From: JALQXV01 sp051005235
GTDB taxonomy: Bacteria > Patescibacteriota > Saccharimonadia > Saccharimonadales > 2-12-FULL-41-12
NCBI GenBank assembly: GCA_051005235.1
Contig: JBPCJO010000018.1
Coordinates: 1 to 17,172, forward strand
Reading direction: 5' to 3'
DNA length: 17,172 bases
Shown here: positions 5,528 to 12,036 of the stretch, one piece after another
How positions within the stretch are numbered: the stretch's first letter is position 1
Layout of the letters: every line of letters begins with the position of its first letter
Made by a program: the position numbers and the translations under genes
The notes under the pieces: generated by a model
Told to the model about the DNA's origin: nothing
The model's database searches: none
The model's input: only the letters and a program-made list of their open reading frames with translations

Positions 5528-6586
5528 GTGACTCGTACCGACAAGCCATCTATACAAAACTCAGCAAAAAGTCAGCAGATAGCTGAACCAGTACTGGTTC
5601 CCGAAGAAATTAAACAACGTCTTATTGAACCAACTAGAGCTGTTGAAAAGCCTAAGCCACACCTAACTATAGTAAAGGCCTCACCAAAACAGTTACCCGT
5701 AATAAAAAAAGTTACCGAGAAACCAGCTTCAATTCTTGAAACTGTGCAAACAGAACCAGTACCGAGGAAGATATCGGTTAATCAGAAATTAGCAGTACAA
5801 AAAGTAAATATACCTCCAGAGCGTCAAGTATTTAATCTGTCTGAAGTAAATCCGGCCGTCGCCGAAAATCAGATAATACTAACAGAGGCCGAGGTTTCGC
5901 CGCCAATCGTACAACATAACAACGACAGCGAAGACATCGGCATATTAGACGAGTCACTCATTTTTGAACCGCTCGTCGAGATAAGCAGCGATGACCAGAC
6001 TATACTAGAGTCTGAATTAGAATCACTTGAACCGGTTAAGAGTGAAGTTTTTGAGCATGAAATAGTCAACGAAGTTGCTAGCGAGTCAGCAATTATCGAG
6101 CTATTTGATGAAACGCACCAAAAGCTCGAAGAACTTAATCACGAGCAGGTTCCCAAGCTTGAAGAGTTGTTGCAAGAAGCATTTGCTGTGCTGTCACAGT
6201 CAGAAATTGTAGAAACTTCAATTGAAGATTCTACTCCAGATGAAGTACGAGTGACGATGGAACATCCAGTGGTGATTGAACAACAACCAGAGACTCTGGA
6301 GCAGCTTACAGTAATTGTTGGCGAGATCTTTCAAACCCTTGGTCTTGAAGCGACTAGACCACAGGTAAAGAAAGTGGTTCGTATGTTGATTGAACGGAAA
6401 GAAGTGCTTGATCAGTTAATACATCAGGAGCCAGAAGACAGAGGCACCCATGAAGTTCTTCAATCGGTAACGGCTATCATAAGCAGCCTTAAAGCTATGC
6501 TAGAACCACTCCATAGAATACTAGGACGTGTAGTGCTGTCAAACGGCTACAATCCAGCCTATAGCCTTAGCCAAGCAACTGCTTAA
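5528..6586 (+). CDS. Unknown acidic protein, C-terminal part of a frameshifted gene
   Basis: The first possible start in this frame is GTG 5528 with no ribosome binding site, but the frame is open back to the A-run at 5384, so it is very likely the continuation of the gene at 5088. The middle (about the first 120 residues here) is a Pro/Lys/Val-rich, low-complexity linker with many KP and EKP pairs. Next comes a strongly acidic Glu/Asp stretch with a helical LEELNHEQVPKLEELLQEAF segment, then a compact-looking C-terminal domain of about 95 residues (LEQLTVIVGEIFQTLGLEAT, VKKVVRMLIERKEVLDQL). There is no signal peptide or membrane span and no family I recognise. A cytoplasmic scaffold is conceivable but unproven. 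Its last 20 bp overlap the convergent regulator gene. Confidence 0.65.
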   Translation: MTRTDKPSIQNSAKSQQIAEPVLVPEEIKQRLIEPTRAVEKPKPHLTIVKASPKQLPVIKKVTEKPASILETVQTEPVPRKISVNQKLAVQKVNIPPERQVFNLSEVNPAVAENQIILTEAEVSPPIVQHNNDSEDIGILDESLIFEPLVEISSDDQTILESELESLEPVKSEVFEHEIVNEVASESAIIELFDETHQKLEELNHEQVPKLEELLQEAFAVLSQSEIVETSIEDSTPDEVRVTMEHPVVIEQQPETLEQLTVIVGEIFQTLGLEATRPQVKKVVRMLIERKEVLDQLIHQEPEDRGTHEVLQSVTAIISSLKAMLEPLHRILGRVVLSNGYNPAYSLSQATA

Positions 6587-6932
6587 CGACTGTAACAAGC
6601 TGGGTGGGGGCGGCAGACGCCTTGAGAATGTACTTGCTGGCACCTAACTTTTCAACCTGAGTACGGGTTTTTGGGTCGGATAGGTTGCTTAGTACCAGTA
6701 CTTTAACACCGGGATAATTTTTTTGTATATCGACTGCTTCGAGGAACTCGATTCCGCCCATCACGGGCATCAGGACATCAAGGATAATCAGGTCGGGCTT
6801 AACAGCCTTAAGTTGTTTAATAGCCACGAGGCCATTGTGGGCTTGGTGAACCTCAAATTTCTCCATGCTAAACAACATCACATAGACTTCGCGCAGGGCT
6901 GTCTCGTCTTCGACTATTAGTATTTTTTTCAT
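6567..6932 (-). CDS. CheY-like single-domain response regulator
   Basis: A 121-aa stand-alone receiver domain. The acidic pair E8/D9, phospho-acceptor D52 (in LIILDVLMP), switch residue S82 (LVLSN) and K104 (YILKA) are all present. It has no output domain, so it should act by binding a partner or by passing phosphate on. The start ATG overlaps the 3' end of the upstream histidine kinase gene by 4 bp (ATGA), implying translational coupling and a cognate pair. It is the last gene of a leftward four-gene operon and its stop overlaps the end of the convergent acidic-protein gene by 20 bp. No terminator is obvious. Confidence 0.95.
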   Translation of the reverse strand: MKKILIVEDETALREVYVMLFSMEKFEVHQAHNGLVAIKQLKAVKPDLIILDVLMPVMGGIEFLEAVDIQKNYPGVKVLVLSNLSDPKTRTQVEKLGASKYILKASAAPTQLVTVVKQLLG

Positions 6933-8044
6933 GCGTTGTGGTCTCTGGGGATTGTTACGGTGAACGTAGTCCCCTGATTAACTTTTGAATCAATCGTAAC
7001 GGTACCGCCATGTAAGTCTATCAGTTTTTTGGCCCAGTATAACCCTAATCCGGTACCGCTAGCCGACGATAAGGGGTTATGGATACGTGAAAACTTGTGA
7101 AATAAGCGTGGCAGATCGGCAGCGGCAATACCGATGCCGGTATCAGAAACTCGTACGATGATTTGAGTCGGCGAGGCCTCTAGTACCACATTAACCTTGC
7201 CCTTGTCTGGGCTATATTTTCGGGCGTTACTGAGTAGATTTTCGAATACCATGCGCATGTGGAGTGGATCCATCACACACATGACCGAAGTTGGATTTGA
7301 GGTAAACGTAAGCGTCAATTGGTGCTCATCATAACTGGACTTTTCGCTGGCAATAACTTCTTTTAGGAGGGTAACAAAATCAGTTTCTTTACGGACAGCT
7401 GTAATTTTATTGGCGTCGGCTTGGGCTACTTTGAGCAGATCGCTGATGATATGCAGTTGCGTGTCGTTGTATTCATAGGCTTTAGCTAACATATCGGTTT
7501 GTTCGCTCGACAACTTGCCAACGTAGCCGTCGATGAGCATCCCCATATACTGCTTAACAACCGTAGCTGGCGTGCGCAGTTGATGTGAAGCAATCGAGAT
7601 AAATTCGTCTTTGCTATTTTCCAGTTCAACTTCTTTCGTAATGTCACGAAAGACGCCGATTGCTCCCACCGGTTCATCATCGATAATAATAGGAGAAATC
7701 GTCAAGGCAATCGGCACCCGAGTGCTATTCTTGCGCCGATAAAAAACTCGTTTAAAAACCGGCTTGCCTGTTAAAAAGGCTTCGGTAATCGGCAGTTCTA
7801 TGTTTGCGATTGGGCGTCCGTTTTGGTCTTCGGCAATGAATGTGTCTGGGTACCATTTTCCGATTACGTCCTGAACTTCATATCCTAAGATCTCTAAGGC
7901 AACATTGTTGATGCGCGTAATATTACCAAGTTCGTCGGTTGCGATTGCACCCTCACCAATACTAAAAAAGAGAGCCTCAGCCTCTGCTCTTTCTCGGCTC
8001 ACCAGCACCTTAGCGCTCTTTTTGGAGGGTTTTTGTTTTGTCAC
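6929..8044 (-). CDS. Soluble PAS-domain sensor histidine kinase
   Basis: With the GTG start at 8044 the product is 371 aa. An N-terminal basic stretch leads into a PAS domain (about residues 25-140, IGEGAIATDELGNITRINN, then VGAIGVFRDITKE), then HisKA with the H-box ASHQLRTPATVV (His154), and HATPase_c with N-box FENLLSNARKYSP, G1 DTGIGI, F-box LFHKFSRI and G2 GTGLGL. It has no membrane span, so sensing is cytoplasmic or passed on by the polytopic membrane protein in the same operon. An ATG at 8119 in the same frame would overlap the upstream gene by 68 bp and encode an unconserved-looking extension, so GTG 8044, 7 nt after the upstream stop, is preferred. Coupled by 4 bp to the CheY-like regulator. 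Its signal is unknown. Confidence 0.92.
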   Translation of the reverse strand: MTKQKPSKKSAKVLVSRERAEAEALFFSIGEGAIATDELGNITRINNVALEILGYEVQDVIGKWYPDTFIAEDQNGRPIANIELPITEAFLTGKPVFKRVFYRRKNSTRVPIALTISPIIIDDEPVGAIGVFRDITKEVELENSKDEFISIASHQLRTPATVVKQYMGMLIDGYVGKLSSEQTDMLAKAYEYNDTQLHIISDLLKVAQADANKITAVRKETDFVTLLKEVIASEKSSYDEHQLTLTFTSNPTSVMCVMDPLHMRMVFENLLSNARKYSPDKGKVNVVLEASPTQIIVRVSDTGIGIAAADLPRLFHKFSRIHNPLSSASGTGLGLYWAKKLIDLHGGTVTIDSKVNQGTTFTVTIPRDHNA

Positions 8045-8051
8045 GTTAACG

Positions 8052-8306
8052 TTAACCGTTTTTTGTAGATGATAAAGAGAGTAGGTCGTTGGAGAAAGCC
8101 CGGACGTCTTGCGAATCATTTGTTAACATCGCAAAGGCTATACTCGACCAATTAACCAATTTTGGCATATTCCGTTTGGCTAATAATTCAGGCTCAATAT
8201 TTAAGTGGGTACTAATTTGCCTGCGAATAAAACGCTCACCGGCTGGGCCAAGGTATTCTTCGCAAACGCGCACCGTTTCATTGTACAGAGTAGAATTGCC
8301 GGTCAT
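8052..8306 (-). CDS. Small conserved-looking helical protein, 84 aa
   Basis: An 84-residue, mostly helical soluble protein with VCEEYLGPAGERFIRRQIST, then a PELLAKRNMPKLVNW segment and a Ser-rich tail. The YLGPAGERF-type motif looks conserved, but I cannot assign a family name. The start ATG at 8306 is preceded by GAGGAAG about 10 nt upstream and lies 4 nt after the stop of the membrane-protein gene; its own stop is 7 nt before the kinase start. That tight spacing on both sides supports a real gene whose product works with the kinase or the membrane protein, perhaps as an adaptor. Confidence 0.7.
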   Translation of the reverse strand: MTGNSTLYNETVRVCEEYLGPAGERFIRRQISTHLNIEPELLAKRNMPKLVNWSSIAFAMLTNDSQDVRAFSNDLLSLSSTKNG

Positions 8307-8310
8307 AATG

Positions 8311-9300
8311 TTAGGCTTCCTCGATCTGTTTTAATTTTTTTGCGCCTCTAGCTACCAACCCATAACCAAGCGCGTACAGGGCAACAAGTACATACGCGAT
8401 GAGTAAGAGCGGCGTAAGGTCGAGTCGATTCACCTGGCCCGAAAGAGCCATAAATAGCTGTAAAAAGATTGATAGCGCAATAATAACCATAATGCCTTGA
8501 GCTAAATAGTCGATAGCACGCTTGTATAGCAAACCCCTTACGTGAGATCTATACACGTATAGATTGTAGGCTGCCTGCATGCCTTTACACCAAATATAGA
8601 CGAATGGTATTGCTATAGTTAGAATGACAATTATATTTGGCAAATAGTAGGTCGATCGAGTTGCTTCGTCATGTGGCTGGGTGGTAATCAGCCAGGTGAA
8701 TATGCTCGCTAGGACAATTGGCCCAAGTAGTGCCAGCAGGGGGCGAGGAGGAGCTGGCTGTTTGTTCTTTAGAGTTGATAGCAGTCCTTGTGCGCCGCGT
8801 ACGATGTACCAAAACGCAACCAATTGGAAGGCGAGGCTAGAGTAGTTGCGTAAAATTGTGGCTATCGGGAGCAAATCTGTATGCTGAAAGCGTAAGTAAT
8901 TTATGACCAAACCAATGATTGAGCCAACCGGAAGGCTGAATGCCAAAACCGCTAACCCCGTCGAAAGTAGTAGCAGGGGTTTGCCTTCTCGGCTTTTTTT
9001 TATGCTCAGGGCATACGATCGAAAACGCTGGAAGCCATAAAACGCTACAAAGTAAACAATAAATATCGGTACGACAATTGTTAGGTTTAACCAGCGGCTT
9101 TGGGTTTGCGAAATTTCATATTTTTTTAGGATCGCTGGGTCGCTGGGGAGCATAAGCACTAACGTTATATATATGGCCATCAGTAAAACAAAAGCCCAGA
9201 AATAACGATGCTTTATAACATGCCCTTTTTGCTTGAAGTTTTCTAGGTAGTTAATGGCTGAATTATAAACTTCTTTTTTGTTTAAAGGAATACTTAACAT
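8311..9300 (-). CDS. Polytopic membrane protein of unknown function, ~8 spans
   Basis: A 329-aa integral membrane protein. A cytoplasmic N-terminus of about 32 residues precedes roughly eight hydrophobic spans (about 34-53, 72-92, 108-134, 145-168, 188-206, 222-243, 266-290, 297-318). The C-terminus ends in the basic ARGAKKLKQIEEA. No transporter signature or enzymatic motif is visible. It is the first gene of a leftward operon with the 84-aa protein, a soluble PAS kinase and a CheY-like regulator, so it may be the membrane sensor or the target of the signalling pair. A well-formed promoter (TTGTCT-18-TATAAT) lies directly upstream, with a leader of about 18 nt and no clear Shine-Dalgarno. 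Confidence 0.8.
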   Translation of the reverse strand: MLSIPLNKKEVYNSAINYLENFKQKGHVIKHRYFWAFVLLMAIYITLVLMLPSDPAILKKYEISQTQSRWLNLTIVVPIFIVYFVAFYGFQRFRSYALSIKKSREGKPLLLLSTGLAVLAFSLPVGSIIGLVINYLRFQHTDLLPIATILRNYSSLAFQLVAFWYIVRGAQGLLSTLKNKQPAPPRPLLALLGPIVLASIFTWLITTQPHDEATRSTYYLPNIIVILTIAIPFVYIWCKGMQAAYNLYVYRSHVRGLLYKRAIDYLAQGIMVIIALSIFLQLFMALSGQVNRLDLTPLLLIAYVLVALYALGYGLVARGAKKLKQIEEA

Positions 9301-9324
9301 TCACTATAAATACCAAGAATCAGC

Positions 9325-9354
9325 ATTATATTAAGTTAAATATAATACAGACAA
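9325..9354 (-). promoter_or_regulatory. Promoter of the membrane protein / histidine kinase operon
   Basis: On the minus strand TTGTCT (9354-9349) and TATAAT (9330-9325) are 18 nt apart, with an expected start near 9318. The -10 and spacer also form an imperfect palindrome (ATTATAT/ATATAAT, 9325-9346) that could be a regulator site. Confidence 0.7.
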
Positions 9355-9450
9355 TTCTTATTATGCTTGACCAAAAAATAGTACGGGTTTGACAGATAAA
9401 ACTTACAACGAAATAAACAGATTGAAATTTCTAGTCGGCACGTCACATAC

Positions 9451-9478
9451 TTGACATTATTTATGAGTTTAGTATGAT
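9451..9478 (+). promoter_or_regulatory. Sigma-70-like promoter of the LysM-Rpf gene
   Basis: TTGACA (9451-9456, perfect) and TATGAT (9473-9478) are 16 nt apart. The start would be near 9485, giving a leader of about 124 nt before the ribosome binding site. The leader holds a small hairpin (9559-9563 with 9570-9574); I recognise no riboswitch in it. Confidence 0.75.
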
Positions 9479-9597
9479 TAGAACTTGTGTTTTTCTATGT
9501 GAGGTGGAGAAGCACAAAACCCGGCTTACGTATCAAAGAACAACTCTAATATTTAATCCCAATTTAATTATTGGTGGATACAGTATTGCTTAGGGGT

Positions 9598-9611
9598 AGG
9601 AGGTTACTATC
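9598..9611 (+). promoter_or_regulatory. Perfect Shine-Dalgarno in front of a non-standard ATC start
   Basis: AGGAGG (9598-9603) is followed after 5 nt by ATC (9609-9611), not ATG, GTG or TTG. An in-frame TAG at 9597 limits the gene upstream. The reading frame from ATC begins with a complete signal peptide, whereas the first standard start (GTG 9645) would cut it in half. Confidence 0.65.
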
Positions 9612-10244
9612 CGTATACACGCACTAATAGCGGCGCTGTCAGTCGTGACAGTTTTTGTTGCCCTTGACGGGCAATCAGCGCACGCCCAAACACCAGAAGA
9701 AACAACAACAAAACCAGCCATAAACGTGGTTGTACGACCAGGCGATAGCCTGACTAAAATTGCCACCGCACACGCGACAACATATGTTCGTCTGTACGAT
9801 GCTAACGCGCAGATTGTGCACCCCGATGTTATTCATCCGGGCGAAAATCTTCGTGTGCCAGCAGCCGATGAAGCGCTGCCAACCCGGCCGTTGCCCGCAG
9901 CACCGCAACCGGTAGCTGCCGCACCGGCGCAATCTACTAAGGCAGCAAAGCAGCAGCCAAGGGCGCAGCGCCAGGCTGCAGCGCCAGCCCCAACCGGTAG
10001 TACGAACGCGGGCGTCTGGGATCGCTTAGCCCAATGTGAATCGGGCGGTAACTGGTCTATAAATACCGGTAACGGCTACTCCGGTGGCCTACAGTTTTCG
10101 CAGTCCAGTTGGCGAGGCGTAGGCGGTAGTGGACTTGCCAGCCAAGCCAGCAAAGAAGAACAAATAGCTCGTGCCCAAATGCTTCAAAGCCGCCAAGGCT
10201 GGGGTGCATGGCCAGCCTGTACGGCGAAGCTCGGTATTCGCTAA
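9609..10244 (+). CDS. Secreted LysM-Rpf lytic transglycosylase (resuscitation-promoting factor-like)
   Basis: Counting from the ATC at 9609 the protein has 211 aa. Residues 1-26 form a signal peptide (basic RIH, hydrophobic ALIAALSVVTVFVAL, AHA cleavage site). A LysM domain covers about 37-83 (VVVRPGDSLTKIATAH, HPGENLRVP), followed by an Ala/Pro/Gln linker and, at about 133-205, a transglycosylase-like Rpf domain. The catalytic Glu144 sits in LAQCESGGNW, and Cys143 with the Cys in AWPACTAKLG is the usual disulfide. LysM binds peptidoglycan and the Rpf domain cleaves its glycan strands outside the cell, for wall remodelling or possibly for acting on a host's wall. If translation instead began at GTG 9645, the product would be 199 aa with a damaged signal peptide. 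Own promoter at 9451 and terminator at 10291, so monocistronic. Confidence 0.9.
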   Translation: MRIHALIAALSVVTVFVALDGQSAHAQTPEETTTKPAINVVVRPGDSLTKIATAHATTYVRLYDANAQIVHPDVIHPGENLRVPAADEALPTRPLPAAPQPVAAAPAQSTKAAKQQPRAQRQAAAPAPTGSTNAGVWDRLAQCESGGNWSINTGNGYSGGLQFSQSSWRGVGGSGLASQASKEEQIARAQMLQSRQGWGAWPACTAKLGIR

Positions 10245-10290
10245 GTATAAAATATAGGCTTGTTTTAACAGATCCTATAACCCAACAAAT

Positions 10291-10334
10291 AACTGAAAAA
10301 CCTCGCCCTCACGTTCGGGGTTTTTCAGTTTTGT
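10291..10334 (+). terminator. Terminator of the LysM-Rpf gene
   Basis: AACTGAAAAACC (10291-10302) pairs with GGTTTTTCAGTT (10319-10330), extended inward by one G-U and two G-C pairs around a 10-nt loop, with a T-rich 3' side. It starts about 45 nt after the stop codon. Confidence 0.75.
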
Positions 10335-10399
10335 GTGGTTTGTAAACAAAATCTATTGTAAATAGCCTGACCGAGGCGTATATTGTTAATTAAGTTAAG

Positions 10400-10405
10400 T
10401 ATAAT
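10400..10405 (+). promoter_or_regulatory. -10 box of the DUF4383 gene
   Basis: A perfect TATAAT lies 33 nt before ATG 10439, leaving room for a leader of about 27 nt that contains the AAAGGAG ribosome binding site. No -35 at the normal distance is recognisable (a TTGTTA is only 11 nt upstream). Confidence 0.5.
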
Positions 10406-10438
10406 GCTTATCGTGTAATCTAAACAAAGGAGTAATAT

Positions 10439-10825
10439 ATGTTAAAGAAAGCTGCATTAGCTCTCGGAGCTTTTTTTGTAATTGCCGGTGTGGGTGGTTT
10501 TATTCCAGCCTTGTCACCAGAAAGTAACGGAGTGCCACTCTTGTTTGGTATTTTTGCTGTTGGCGTATTGCAAAACATCATTCACTTGGCATCAGGAGCG
10601 GCTGCGCTCATTGCTAGCAAAACTGACGAATGGTCCCGTCTGTACTTTCAAGTCTTCGGCGTTGTTTACGCGATTGTAACTGTTGTTGGATTCGTCCAAG
10701 GTGATACAGTACTTGGCCTGTTTACAGTCAACTTAGCAGAAAATCTGTTGCATCTTCTCATTACGGCTGGTGCGCTGACCCTCGGTTTTGGTTCGTTTGG
10801 CTCTGCTAAACCACGTTCTGCATAG
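10439..10825 (+). CDS. DUF4383-family membrane protein
   Basis: A 128-aa protein with four predicted membrane spans (about 5-25, 33-58, 68-88 and 95-118). It shows the DUF4383 pattern of paired N-x-x-H motifs: LQNIIHLASGAAAL (about 44-57) and AENLLHLLITAGAL (about 100-113). The family is found in actinobacteria and related groups and has no known function. A textbook AAAGGAG ends 8 nt before ATG and fixes the start. It is monocistronic, between the Rpf terminator and a bidirectional terminator shared with the leftward gene cluster. Confidence 0.85.
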   Translation: MLKKAALALGAFFVIAGVGGFIPALSPESNGVPLLFGIFAVGVLQNIIHLASGAAALIASKTDEWSRLYFQVFGVVYAIVTVVGFVQGDTVLGLFTVNLAENLLHLLITAGALTLGFGSFGSAKPRSA

Positions 10826-10848
10826 TTCGTATTAAACTATAAAGATAT

Positions 10849-10875
10849 AAGGAGCTCACATCGGTGAGCTCCTTT
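10849..10875. terminator. Bidirectional terminator between convergent genes
   Basis: AAGGAGCTCAC (10849-10859) pairs perfectly with GTGAGCTCCTT (10864-10874) over an ATCG loop. T residues follow on the plus strand and a T-rich run (TTATATCTTTAT) on the minus strand. It ends the DUF4383 gene rightward and the 53-aa gene leftward; the stop codon of the latter begins in the stem. Confidence 0.85.
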
Positions 10876-11035
10876 AATGTACGGTTTGGTGTACTGATGG
10901 ATTTTGTTGGTGCCCACCGCCATGGTGGGATTTGCCGGTAACCAGCGGAAGATAAACGCTGATATAAAGAATTAGCATTACGACAGCGGTGAGCATTGCG
11001 TAAAATAGGTAGTCGGCCGTAGTTTTATTCTTCAT
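10874..11035 (-). CDS. Small membrane peptide, 53 aa
   Basis: ATG at 11035-11033 opens a 53-codon frame ending at TAA 10876-10874. The product has a short polar N-terminus (MKNKTTADYL), one membrane span (about residues 11-33, FYAMLTAVVMLILYISVYLP) and a His/Gly/Gln-rich tail (SHHGGGHQQ) that might bind metal. It starts 3 nt after the stop of the DUF1003 gene with no good ribosome binding site, so it is probably translationally coupled, and it ends at the shared terminator. Its length and sequence match no family I know, but the operon position and clean membrane helix make it credible. Confidence 0.7.
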   Translation of the reverse strand: MKNKTTADYLFYAMLTAVVMLILYISVYLPLVTGKSHHGGGHQQNPSVHQTVH

Positions 11036-11038
11036 AGC

Positions 11039-11530
11039 CTAAGAACCGTCTTTGGTTAAGGGATGCTCGCGTAGTATCTTTTTTTGACCAGTTTTAAGTT
11101 GGGCCAGTAGATCCGAGACATCGACATTTTGTTTAGCAGCTATACGCTCAAGCATAGTAATCACAATATCAATTTCGACGCCCGACTCAAGATCGGTAAT
11201 GTAATCTAATTCAGCCCGAATGTCTGACTCTTTTGACTGGCGATTTTGAGTTATTAATACGAAAACCGCCAGTATAATCGCCTCTAGTGAAACCGCGGTT
11301 GTCAGTAAGCCAAATGGATATTCGTCGAACACTAAACGTTGGCCAAACTGGCCAGTATTAATCAGTATCCAGCCTGCAAAAATTACGGCGTTTAGTACTA
11401 AGAATGAAGTAGAGCCGGCGGCAGCCGTTATTTTTGCCGATACGGTGTCACCAAGCGTGCGGAGCTTTTGTAGCAGCTCATTTTTATTAATAGCCTTAAT
11501 GTTTTCGGCTACGTTTCTTTGATTAGGCAT
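11039..11530 (-). CDS. DUF1003-family membrane protein
   Basis: From ATG 11530 the protein has 163 aa. It has an amphipathic N-terminal region, two membrane spans (about 43-60 and 71-93), and the DUF1003 signature FDEYPFGLLTTAVSLEAI followed by ITQNRQSKESDIRAELDY. A C-terminal helical, charged cytoplasmic domain (about 110-163) ends in KILREHPLTKDGS. The family is widespread and of unknown function. The frame is open further upstream to 11575, but that extension would run through a hairpin, and the -10 box at 11540-11545 lies 9 nt before ATG 11530, supporting the shorter, nearly leaderless form. It is followed after 3 nt by the 53-aa membrane peptide gene. Confidence 0.85.
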   Translation of the reverse strand: MPNQRNVAENIKAINKNELLQKLRTLGDTVSAKITAAAGSTSFLVLNAVIFAGWILINTGQFGQRLVFDEYPFGLLTTAVSLEAIILAVFVLITQNRQSKESDIRAELDYITDLESGVEIDIVITMLERIAAKQNVDVSDLLAQLKTGQKKILREHPLTKDGS

Positions 11531-11539
11531 TATGAGGTG

Positions 11540-11568
11540 ATTATATAGGACTTTCGCACTTTTGTGCA
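11540..11568 (-). promoter_or_regulatory. Promoter of the DUF1003 gene, embedded in an inverted repeat
   Basis: On the minus strand TGCACA (11568-11563, four of six to TTGACA) and a perfect TATAAT (11545-11540) are 17 nt apart. The 17-nt spacer is one arm of the 20-bp inverted repeat at 11544-11616. The expected start is within about 3 nt of ATG 11530. Confidence 0.55.
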
Positions 11569-11616
11569 GCCCCAAGCTCTACCTGAGCATGTGCATAAAA
11601 GTGCGAAAGTCCTATA
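11544..11616. repeat. 20-bp perfect inverted repeat between two leftward genes
   Basis: 11544-11563 is the reverse complement of 11597-11616, with four more pairs (TGCA) after one mismatch and a smaller GCTC/GAGC hairpin in the loop. It starts 8 nt after the stop of the upstream gene (11624) and overlaps the DUF1003 promoter. There is no T-tract as in an intrinsic terminator. Confidence 0.85.
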
Positions 11617-11623
11617 CCAAAAA

Positions 11624-11936
11624 TTAGCGAATCTTAAGCATAAGTCGGAGGTTTGCCAAATAATGCATTGGGTCGACTTGTGGATGTGTCTTAAGATAGT
11701 TAAGATGTGATTCGACAAATGGTACCAAATTATCGGGATAGGTTTCGGTGTCGATACTATAGCCGGGTTTGATGTGGTACGAAGCGTCTTCCATCATTCT
11801 TTGGAGTTCGTCGGTAATCTCGGACTCTTTTATATAGCCTCGCATTTTGGACTTCATGTAAGCTGACGGCACTGATTTATCCCTTCGAAGCCTGTTTTGG
11901 CTTTTTGACTTCTTTTCTGCCTCGGTCTTTTGACAT
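11624..11936 (-). CDS. Small unknown protein, reading frame probably broken by a 1-nt insertion
   Basis: The intact C-terminal frame (11624 to at least 11857, 77 aa from MKSKMRGYIKESEI) encodes a helical protein ending in the pattern VDPMHYLANLRLMLKIR. Upstream in the +1 frame, ATG 11936 has a proper AAGGA 8 nt before it and begins MSKDRGRKEVKKPKQASKG, a lysine-rich start typical of small proteins in this kind of genome, but stops at TAA 11879. Deleting one G from GGG 11883-11881 joins the two into a 103-residue protein (ASKDKSVPSAYMKSK at the junction). Without the fix, translation would have to start at TTG 11962 or ATG 11857, neither with a ribosome binding site. No family recognised. Confidence 0.6.
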
Positions 11937-12036
11937 ATGAGTGTCCTTCTGTCGATTATCAATCATTGAGTTGACTAGTTATATACCATTATACGCTTAT
12001 TTGCACTAGTAGCCTAATTAGTAGAAAGCTAGATAG

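Noticed and set aside
9485..9608. Cyclic-di-AMP (ydaO-type) riboswitch in the 124-nt Rpf leader, as in actinobacterial rpf genes
   Set aside because: I could not find the conserved ydaO segments; only a small 5-bp hairpin is visible.
11530..11718. Leftward frame and N-terminal extension of DUF1003 through the inverted repeat
   Set aside because: Both would translate the hairpin; the ATG at 11530 just behind TATAAT fits the family N-terminus.
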